DNA of 9,780 nt from Waddliaceae bacterium. GTDB taxonomy: Bacteria; Chlamydiota; Chlamydiia; Chlamydiales; SLFE01. Made by a program: the position numbers and the translations under genes. Shown here piece by piece: positions 1 to 6,457 of the stretch (position 1 is its first letter; each line of letters begins with the position of its first letter). Under the pieces are notes generated by a model. It had not been told where the DNA came from. It searched no databases and saw nothing but the letters and a program-made list of their open reading frames with translations. Location: positions 1 to 9,780 of the forward strand of contig SLFE01000096.1 of NCBI GenBank assembly GCA_007124415.1, written 5' to 3'.

Positions 1-1
1 A

Positions 2-985
2 GTCGAAAATAAATTGGAACTATCTACCGCTATCACCAATTTAGAAAGGCTAAAAGATCTGCCTGTAAACACCTATTTTGAAGCTAACCTTGGAACAGGG
101 GAGCTCAATTATGATCGTAATTGGGTTTTTTATGCCAGCACATTAGAAGATGTTGTCGAGCTCGTTGATCGGACCTTTAGAAACACAATGACGAGTCCCG
201 ACCCGAAAATCAGAAGCCTTGTTGCCGACGCTTTTTTAAAATTAAGAAGACTGGTAGAAACCTATAGCAATTTTGGAGATAAGGCCAAGGTTGAATTTCA
301 AAATATTGAAAATAAAGTCAAACCATATGCGAAAATCGAACTGAACAATCGTTATAATGCCATACTCACCGGCAAAAGCGTCAATCCTATTTTGAATATA
401 CAGCGAAGCGCCTCCTGTTTCAGATTAAGCGATTATCAAGTCAACGGTATTGTAAATACTCTTCATTCAACACTGCGTCAAAAAAAACATTTGAGTCCTA
501 AAATGCAAGAGCTCCAGAAGGTCTTGGAGAATTTTCAGCAAAAAGACAATCAAGTTAAAGAAAAGGCTAGGATGAGACAGGAGAAAAGCCTTTTGGAAAT
601 GCGTATTCAGGAAGCGCTTCAAGACTTGAAAAAAACAGATAAGCCCGATGAAACGAATCTTAAAAAACGGGGACGGGATTTGCCGGGAAGCAATCGCATT
701 ATGCACGCAACGCCTGAAGAAATAACGCAACAAAGGCAGAGTTTGAGAAAAGTCAATCCAAACAGGCAGGTTTCTGATAGCCATGAGTTGATTACCACCT
801 TGGAAAATGCATTAGAGGCTATCAGGCATGCTGTCGGGTCGGACGATTCAGGCAGCGAAAGTGATACAGATGGCTGCTCTGAAGTCTGTGAAGAGTGGGA
901 AACCGATTCCGAGCTGGAAGATCTCATAACTTTTGAGTACATTAGCGACGGCGAAACGGACCTGGTCGCCAAAGAAGGAGAATAA
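2..985 (+). CDS. Hypothetical protein with coiled coil and acidic C-terminal tail (5' partial)
   Basis: I do not recognise this protein. The frame is open to the left edge of the window, so the N-terminus is probably missing. The first possible start inside the window is a TTG at 14, which would give 323 residues; numbering here uses that start. No signal peptide or membrane segment is visible. The first 160 residues are mixed charged and hydrophobic, consistent with a helical domain. About 160-208 is rich in Lys, Glu, Gln and Leu and looks like a coiled coil, followed by a basic patch (KKRGR, 217-221). Residues 277-316 are extremely acidic, about 17 Asp/Glu in 40, with several Ser-x-x-Glu/Asp sites. 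The gene ends in TAA and overlaps the end of the opposing ResB gene by 44 bp. A cytosolic structural protein or a secreted host-interaction protein are both possible; the sequence does not decide. Confidence 0.75.
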   Translation, partial: VENKLELSTAITNLERLKDLPVNTYFEANLGTGELNYDRNWVFYASTLEDVVELVDRTFRNTMTSPDPKIRSLVADAFLKLRRLVETYSNFGDKAKVEFQNIENKVKPYAKIELNNRYNAILTGKSVNPILNIQRSASCFRLSDYQVNGIVNTLHSTLRQKKHLSPKMQELQKVLENFQQKDNQVKEKARMRQEKSLLEMRIQEALQDLKKTDKPDETNLKKRGRDLPGSNRIMHATPEEITQQRQSLRKVNPNRQVSDSHELITTLENALEAIRHAVGSDDSGSESDTDGCSEVCEEWETDSELEDLITFEYISDGETDLVAKEGE

Positions 986-2981
986 TTCCTAATGCGACCA
1001 CGATCCCGCCCGGATAAGTGAGACGGTATCGGGCGGGATCGTAATTGACGACTAGCTGCACGCTTTTTGCCCTTTCTTTGTCCTTGGAGTGTATGCCTGC
1101 CAGGTAAAAGCGGTATCCGTCCCAAGTTTCATACACATAATTCATGCTCAAGGTCGCCTCGCGGGGATCATCGCCATTTAAACCGGAAACAATAATGTCG
1201 GCCTCGTAGCTAAAGGGGGCGTTTGAGCCGGGATAGCGATGCTCTCTTGCCGTTCTAAGCCTGATGTGATAGGGGAGTTGCTGAAATTCAGGCCTGAAAT
1301 GCATGAGATATTTGTGATCCGAAACTGGCCATTTAAGACCGAGGCCGTAACGGTCAAAGCCTGCAGGTACTGTGAGGCCATCTTTAAACCGGACCATAAT
1401 CAGAGGCAGATTTTCTTCGAGTTTGGTCGATGGCGTCTCCGGAAGGTACTCGGGAGTAACTGGAAATTCGAATCGTGAATCATTTTTGTTATTCTCTTCA
1501 GGGGGAATCAAATTTTTTAAATGTATGCCATAAGCCCGCAGGATAATTGTTAAGATGCGAGCCTTTTCTTCTGTGGATAGATCAGCAATATCCGGGGGAT
1601 CCGGAAGATCGGAACCGATCAAAAAAAGCTGTTCGATAATGGTCTGTTCATAAGTCCGTTCAGGCTGGTCTTTAGACAGCAGATATTTCCACGGAGGATC
1701 ATCAAGAGACACATTTTTTAAATCGAGAAGAAGGGTGGAAGAGAAAAACCCGCTCTTTAAATCTTCTGAAGAGATTGAAGACCAGTCAATCCGCTCCAGC
1801 AGCTTTTGGTTTTCCCTTGTTAAGGAATAGTTTTGGGGCAGTATCCAGCAATTTGCCCGATCCCACTCTGAAAGGAAGCCGATGCATTTTTCAGGAAAAT
1901 AATTTTGAGAACACCCGGTCCGAATCAGCTCCAAAGGGGGAGACAGCTTCGAGGACTGGCTCAAGATCCGGCGGAGCGCTTCTTTATGGCAAAATTCTTT
2001 CTCCATTCCGCTCTCAGGAGAGATGAACGATGGAAGCGTACTGAGCATATAGACGCCTCCGAAACCTTTGTCATAGACAGCAAGTCCGGAAAGCTCTTCC
2101 CTTTTGATGCGGCATGAACGATCAATTGTAGCGAGTTGATAATTTCCACCGGTATCTTCGGCTATAAGGGCAGTCAGAGGATGTTTAAATTCGATTATTT
2201 CGGAAGGGGATCCTCGCAAGTGGTCGTTGTAATTTAGCGTCATCAAACTCATAGGTCCTTCCAGCGGGACTTCCAGGCTAGTGCCGGCTGTAATCGATCC
2301 GTTCTTATAATGAAAAGAATATCGGGAGTCCTGAACAGGCCTTTCCTCAATCACTACGCCCTCATTCCGATCGATTATCTTGACCTTGAGATCATTGAAT
2401 AGTTCTTTTTCTAATGCCTTTTCGAAGTCGCCCTTGTCTACTTTGACCACTCTCCATCCGGCAGGGCCGACCGGCCACACCTTCAATTTTGTCTTGTGGT
2501 GCGGGTAAAATCCGGCGATTTCAATATAGTCATTATTCGGAACTTGCCATCGTTTGCTCAAGGGGTAGGTTTCAACATTGCCGTTTTTGTCTTCAAGGGA
2601 AAGCACATAGGAATCAGGAATTAAAATTTCCTCGCTGCCGCTTCCTTCAACTATCAGCATTTGTCCTTGAGTCCCGTAGTGCGCCTTGATCAATGATCCC
2701 CCAAGGATCATCAGAAGTCCGAGATGAGTCAGAAGAAAAGGAACATGCCTGAATTTAAACGGCCACCTTCTCAAGGCAGCGAATAGGATATTGACAAACA
2801 TCATCCATAAAAGACCTGTAAAAACAGGATTGCCGTAGGTGAATCGCTCTGCAAATAAGTGCGACTCGGTGTAGGATTCAATGATTGTTCCCGCAGAAAC
2901 AAAAACAATCAAACAAAGGAGTATTGATACGGCAAAATGGACGCTCCCAAAAAAATGAAATAAAAATCGAGTCAGCTTCAT
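942..2981 (-). CDS. resB: ResB/Ccs1-like cytochrome c biogenesis membrane protein
   Basis: This is a 679-residue protein of the ResB/Ccs1 family, which works with CcsA/ResC to carry haem across the inner membrane and attach it to apocytochromes c (System II). The layout fits the family. Three N-terminal membrane helices lie at about 13-33, 53-71 and 81-99, the third carrying a His (THLGLLMILGG, H86). A large extracytoplasmic domain follows, then one C-terminal helix at about 658-672. Family-like segments are GxxGxMLIVEG just after helix 3, LPYHIRL (569-575), YPGSNAPFSY (583-592), GYRFYLAG, and NYDPARYRLTYPGG before the last helix. The extracytoplasmic domain is long and includes a middle region (about 290-530) that I cannot match to typical ResB. 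The start overlaps the upstream lipoprotein gene by ATGA, indicating translational coupling. No CcsA partner is in the window. The family call is firm; the haem role is inferred. Confidence 0.82.
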   Translation of the reverse strand: MKLTRFLFHFFGSVHFAVSILLCLIVFVSAGTIIESYTESHLFAERFTYGNPVFTGLLWMMFVNILFAALRRWPFKFRHVPFLLTHLGLLMILGGSLIKAHYGTQGQMLIVEGSGSEEILIPDSYVLSLEDKNGNVETYPLSKRWQVPNNDYIEIAGFYPHHKTKLKVWPVGPAGWRVVKVDKGDFEKALEKELFNDLKVKIIDRNEGVVIEERPVQDSRYSFHYKNGSITAGTSLEVPLEGPMSLMTLNYNDHLRGSPSEIIEFKHPLTALIAEDTGGNYQLATIDRSCRIKREELSGLAVYDKGFGGVYMLSTLPSFISPESGMEKEFCHKEALRRILSQSSKLSPPLELIRTGCSQNYFPEKCIGFLSEWDRANCWILPQNYSLTRENQKLLERIDWSSISSEDLKSGFFSSTLLLDLKNVSLDDPPWKYLLSKDQPERTYEQTIIEQLFLIGSDLPDPPDIADLSTEEKARILTIILRAYGIHLKNLIPPEENNKNDSRFEFPVTPEYLPETPSTKLEENLPLIMVRFKDGLTVPAGFDRYGLGLKWPVSDHKYLMHFRPEFQQLPYHIRLRTAREHRYPGSNAPFSYEADIIVSGLNGDDPREATLSMNYVYETWDGYRFYLAGIHSKDKERAKSVQLVVNYDPARYRLTYPGGIVVALGIILLLWRPGPFRRR
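1000..1042. terminator. Strong GC-rich inverted repeat, possible terminator of the upstream + gene
   Basis: A perfect 13-bp inverted repeat (ACGATCCCGCCCG at 1000-1012, complement at 1030-1042) extends by three further pairs (ATA 1014-1016 with TAT 1027-1029) if G1013 is bulged out, leaving a 10-nt loop. It begins 15 bp after the stop codon of the + gene, a good position for a transcription terminator. No T-run follows on either strand, so a classical intrinsic terminator is not fully supported. The repeat lies inside the 3' coding end of the opposing ResB gene, where it encodes part of the YDPARYRLTYPGG segment. It could also be a transcript-stabilising hairpin or a by-product of coding for Pro/Gly/Arg. 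Confidence 0.45.
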
Positions 2982-3550
2982 CTCGGTATCTCTTGAATCA
3001 ATTCGAAAGACATTGCAAAATCATGGATTTCTCTCCGATGTTTCGACAGCTTCTCGTGCGGGCCGACAGCTTTTATCGTGTAGTCGGCCTTCATTTCATC
3101 GTGAAGATTTTGGTTGCCCGGCAGCTTTTGGCGATGCCCCGCATCCAGCTGCATCGCCCACGCCAGGCAATTTTTGCACTCAAATTGAAGCCCGGCAAAG
3201 CCTCCGTGCGAACAGGAGCTGATATTCATGCACTTAGGGTCGCAATCCTTCATTTGTCCTCTCCATCGCGCGATTTGCGCGGCCGGAGGGATGCGAATGC
3301 CGGGAAAATTGTGTACGGTAATGACAATCCCATCGCTTAGGCGGTACTCGACGAGAGGTTGAGTCGTATCGGCAACGGAGTCCTTATCAGGGTCGTGCCG
3401 GGTCCATTCCGCCGGCACAAGGGCACGGTAGACCGGGTGGCAGCTCCTGCCATTTATCTTTTGCCAATGGACCTTAAAATCCTTGTCTGGCCCATTGCAT
3501 CCCCATAAGAATAAGAGGACAAGCCACCATGTCGTTGAGTTTAGGTTCAT
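2978..3550 (-). CDS. Cys-rich predicted lipoprotein in operon with resB
   Basis: This is a 190-residue protein of unrecognised family. The N-terminus is short and hydrophobic (WWLVLLFLWGC), ending at Cys18 with a lipobox-like LWGC, so a lipid-anchored exported protein is likely although the -2 Trp is unusual. The mature part carries six further cysteines: C37, C103, C107, C113, C125 and C128, the last two forming a CKNC pair. The body (VPAEWTRHD, then VEYRLSDGIVITVHNFPG) reads like an alternating beta-strand domain, and the C-terminus (ADYTIKAVG...EIHDFAMSFELI) like a beta-helix ending. The ATG at 3550 is the only possible start, because a TAA lies five codons upstream in frame; no Shine-Dalgarno sequence is visible. 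The stop overlaps the start of resB by 4 bp (ATGA). The paired cysteines and the partnership suggest a role in cytochrome c assembly, such as thiol or apocytochrome handling, but this is inference from context. Confidence 0.72.
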   Translation of the reverse strand: MNLNSTTWWLVLLFLWGCNGPDKDFKVHWQKINGRSCHPVYRALVPAEWTRHDPDKDSVADTTQPLVEYRLSDGIVITVHNFPGIRIPPAAQIARWRGQMKDCDPKCMNISSCSHGGFAGLQFECKNCLAWAMQLDAGHRQKLPGNQNLHDEMKADYTIKAVGPHEKLSKHRREIHDFAMSFELIQEIPR

Positions 3551-3559
3551 AAGATGTGT

Positions 3560-3568
3560 ATATTAGCA
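3560..3568 (-). promoter_or_regulatory. Candidate extended -10 promoter element for the lipoprotein-resB operon
   Basis: Read on the minus strand this is TGC-TAATAT, an extended -10 type element ending 9 bases before the ATG of the lipoprotein gene. No good -35 hexamer is seen at 16-18 bp spacing. If used, the transcript would be nearly leaderless, which fits the absence of a Shine-Dalgarno sequence. Such AT-rich matches occur by chance, so the call is weak. Confidence 0.25.
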
Positions 3569-3575
3569 AAAGTTT

Positions 3576-3600
3576 CTTTAAATTTCCCCTTTAAATTTAA
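3576..3600. repeat. AT-rich direct and inverted repeat in the divergent promoter region
   Basis: The 10-mer CTTTAAATTT occurs twice (3576-3585 and 3589-3598), 13 bp apart. The same bases form an 8-bp inverted repeat, TTAAATTT at 3578-3585 with AAATTTAA at 3593-3600, around a 7-nt loop. It sits about midway between the divergent starts of the lipoprotein gene and sucA, a natural place for an operator or for UP-type AT-rich promoter DNA. I see no convincing -35/-10 pair for sucA in the rest of this 100-bp region. Confidence 0.35.
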
Positions 3601-3650
3601 CCCTGGCTTCAGTACAACGAGGATGTAAACTCCAACCGGTTAAATCACTT

Positions 3651-6455
3651 ATGGGTCTTGAAGGTTTCATACAATCAGGTTTTGCAAATCCTGAGCTCTA
3701 TGAGCAAATGTATGCTAAATATTTGGAGGATCCGGGCAGCGTTCATTCTTCCTGGCGATTTGTATTCGAAAATTTTGAGAAAGAGCCTGAAGCGCCGATG
3801 CTCCCTTCGCCTGTTCCGATTCCCCAGAAGGTTCCCGAGCAGCCTTTGCCCCGCCCCCAGGCCGACGCGATGCCGGATATCAGAATTTACAATCTCATTC
3901 ACGCCTATCGGGTTCACGGACATTTGCTGGCCAAGATTAATCCCATACAGGCCAAGGAACATTCAGAGCCTGACGAGCTGAAACTAGCCAATCTAGGATT
4001 TTACGAGTCCGAACTTTCCATGGAGTTTCCAACATGCGGCATAACCAATGAGGAATTTCTTCCGCTCAGAGACATTATTACGATTCTCAGGGAAATTTAC
4101 TGCTCCAACATCGGCATAGAATATAAGGACAGGCATAGTCCAGAACTAGAACACTGGCTGCAAAGCCGTATAGAGCCGTCAAGATGTCAAATAGAGCTGT
4201 CGATCAATGAAAAGCAAATGATTCTTCAGCACCTGAACAAATCAGGTCTTTTCGAATGGTTTTTACAAACGAAATATGTCGGGCAAAAACGGTTTTCTCT
4301 TGAGGGAGGCGAGACTTTGATCCCTATTTTTGCCTCCATAATTGAAAAGGGCTCGCAGTTGGGAATGAATGAATTTGTCGTCGGCATGGCGCATAGGGGA
4401 AGGTTGAATGTCCTTTGCAACATATTGAACAAGTCCTATGAGAACATTTTCTCCGAATTTGAAGATTATTATATTCCTGAAGCTTTAGAGGGAAGCGGCG
4501 ACGTTAAATACCACAAAGGCTTCTCATCGGAAATCACCTCGGCATCGGGTGAAAAAATAAAAATCTTTTTGTGTCCTAATCCAAGCCATTTGGAATCTGT
4601 CTGTCCTGTTGTCGAGGGGAAAGTGAGAGCCAGGCAGACAAAATACAATGATGCAGAACTTAGGGAAAAATATGTTCCCATTCTTGTGCACGGGGATGCG
4701 GCCCTGACGGGGCAGGGGGTCGTTTACGAGACCATGCAGATGAGTCAACTAAGAGGGTATGAAACAGGCGGGACCATACACATCGTTATCAATAACCAAA
4801 TCGGTTTTACCACAATTCCCGAAGACGCCCGGTCTACCCATTACTGCACTGATATAGCCAAAACATTCGGAGCGCCCGTCTTCCACGTCAATGCCGAAAA
4901 TCCCGAAGCCTGCATATACGCGACAAACCTGGCCATCGAACTCAGGCAAAAATTTCATTGCGATGTTTTCATTGACCTCAACTGTTATCGAAAATACGGG
5001 CACAACGAAGGTGACGAGCCCGCCTTTACCCAACCACTGGAATATGCGCAGATACGCAGCAAAAAATCCATCCGTGAGATTTATCGCGACCAACTCCTTC
5101 ATGAAGGCGTTCTCGAAAAATATCTCGCCGAAGAGTTGGAAGAAGAATTTAAAAAGGGGCTTAAGGAGGCGTTGAAAAAAGTCAAAGAGATCGAACCCCG
5201 CCCCCACCCCGAGGAACAAACCGACTCAAAGGAAGAGGATTTATTTAAAAAAGTCGATTCTTCGGTTCCTGCAAAAACATTAAAAGACTGCGCAGAGGCC
5301 ATATCCAAGATTCCCTCGGATTTCAACCCGCACAAAAAATTAAAACAGTTAATCAAAAGCCGCGAAGCCATGATTCTTGAAGGCAAACCCATCGATTGGG
5401 GCATGGCTGAGCTGATGGCCTACGCCACCTTGCTGCAAGAGGGAACCCATATCAGGATATCCGGACAAGACTCATGCCGCGGAACCTTCAGCCATCGGCA
5501 TGCCATATGGATGGATCAAAAAGAAGAGCGCGAATACTACCCCTTGAAGCATATATCGGCTAATCAGGGACATTTTGACATTTACAACTCGCTGCTATCC
5601 GAGTATGCCGTCCTGGGATATGAATATGGATTTAGCGTCAGCTATAGAGACGCTTTGGTGATATGGGAGGCTCAGTTCGGGGATTTTAGCAACGGCGCTC
5701 AAATTATCATCGATCAATATCTGGCTCCAGGGGAGCAGAAATGGGGGCAGCATTCCAATCTAGTTTTGTATCTTCCTCATGGTTATGAAGGGCAAGGTCC
5801 CGAGCACTCATCGGCGCGGATGGAGAGATATCTCGTCCTTTGCGGCGAAGACAACATGACTCTTGTCAATCCGACAACGCCTGCGCAAATGTTTCATTTA
5901 ATTCGCCGCCATATGCTGATTCCTTCGCAAGTTCCCCTTATAGTTTTTACGCCGAAAGGGCTGCTGCGCCATCCTGAATGCACAAGCGATGTCGACGAAT
6001 TGGCGCATGGGAGATTTGAGGAAGTTCTTGACGATCCCAATCCGCCGCGAAAAACGACCCGTCTTGCCATTTGCAGCGGGCGCATTTATTACGATCTTAT
6101 TGAAGAGAGAAAGAAGAGAAAAGCCGATGATATTGCATTTATAAGAATTGAACAGTTGTATCCTCTTCATACCGACCGTTTAAGGGAAATCATCGGGAAT
6201 TATCCGAACATTGAAGAATTCTTATGGGTTCAAGAAGAGCCGTCCAATATGGGCGCCTGGCATCAGCTACGCCCTCAGATCAACCGGCTGCTGCCTCAAA
6301 ACAAGAGGCTGCTTTATGTCGGCAGGAACCGATCGGCATCGCCGGCAACAGGGTCGCACCGCCGTCATGAACAGCAGCACGCCGCAATTTTAAAAGGGGT
6401 GTTCCCTGGCGGCGAGAAGCTAGATGTAAATGTGAATTTGATGCAAAGGGTTTAA
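3651..6455 (+). CDS. sucA: 2-oxoglutarate dehydrogenase E1 component
   Basis: This thiamine-diphosphate enzyme decarboxylates 2-oxoglutarate and passes the succinyl group to the lipoyl arm of E2 (TCA cycle, cytosol). At 934 residues it is almost the same length as E. coli SucA and appears intact. In order: the N-terminal E2-contact segment (LYEQMYAKYLEDPGSVHSSW, 16-35); a Pro-rich linker (about 50-72); a segment VGMAHRGRLNVL (244-255); LCPNPSHLESV (307-317); the ThDP/Mg motif from HGDAAL (347-352, D349) to NNQIGF (381-386); CYRKYGHNEGDEPAFTQP (445-462); then the C-terminal transketolase-like half with GTFSHRHAIW (611-620), WEAQFGDFSNGAQ (672-684), GYEGQGPEHSSARMERYL (711-728) and VQEEPSNMGAW (860-870). 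The ATG at 3651 is the first standard start after an in-frame TAA at 3579. No Shine-Dalgarno precedes it closely; GAGGA at 3619-3623 is too distant. It is the first gene of a three-gene operon. Confidence 0.98.
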   Translation: MGLEGFIQSGFANPELYEQMYAKYLEDPGSVHSSWRFVFENFEKEPEAPMLPSPVPIPQKVPEQPLPRPQADAMPDIRIYNLIHAYRVHGHLLAKINPIQAKEHSEPDELKLANLGFYESELSMEFPTCGITNEEFLPLRDIITILREIYCSNIGIEYKDRHSPELEHWLQSRIEPSRCQIELSINEKQMILQHLNKSGLFEWFLQTKYVGQKRFSLEGGETLIPIFASIIEKGSQLGMNEFVVGMAHRGRLNVLCNILNKSYENIFSEFEDYYIPEALEGSGDVKYHKGFSSEITSASGEKIKIFLCPNPSHLESVCPVVEGKVRARQTKYNDAELREKYVPILVHGDAALTGQGVVYETMQMSQLRGYETGGTIHIVINNQIGFTTIPEDARSTHYCTDIAKTFGAPVFHVNAENPEACIYATNLAIELRQKFHCDVFIDLNCYRKYGHNEGDEPAFTQPLEYAQIRSKKSIREIYRDQLLHEGVLEKYLAEELEEEFKKGLKEALKKVKEIEPRPHPEEQTDSKEEDLFKKVDSSVPAKTLKDCAEAISKIPSDFNPHKKLKQLIKSREAMILEGKPIDWGMAELMAYATLLQEGTHIRISGQDSCRGTFSHRHAIWMDQKEEREYYPLKHISANQGHFDIYNSLLSEYAVLGYEYGFSVSYRDALVIWEAQFGDFSNGAQIIIDQYLAPGEQKWGQHSNLVLYLPHGYEGQGPEHSSARMERYLVLCGEDNMTLVNPTTPAQMFHLIRRHMLIPSQVPLIVFTPKGLLRHPECTSDVDELAHGRFEEVLDDPNPPRKTTRLAICSGRIYYDLIEERKKRKADDIAFIRIEQLYPLHTDRLREIIGNYPNIEEFLWVQEEPSNMGAWHQLRPQINRLLPQNKRLLYVGRNRSASPATGSHRRHEQQHAAILKGVFPGGEKLDVNVNLMQRV

Positions 6456-6457
6456 AC

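Noticed and set aside
619..1125. Minus-strand open frame of 168 codons opposite the first gene
   Set aside because: It is Ser/Arg-rich low-information sequence, has no family resemblance, and overlaps both the + gene and the C-terminal coding part of resB in another frame.
2885..3340. Plus-strand open frame of 151 codons across the resB/lipoprotein junction
   Set aside because: It is antisense to two genes with clear coding features and shows no recognisable domain.
3634..3641. AACCGGTT palindrome just before the sucA start
   Set aside because: An 8-bp palindrome is expected by chance at this length and has no second copy nearby.
4749..5219. Minus-strand open frame of 156 codons within sucA
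   Set aside because: It is antisense to a strongly conserved part of sucA, and its Phe/Leu-rich composition mirrors the Lys/Glu codons on the other strand.
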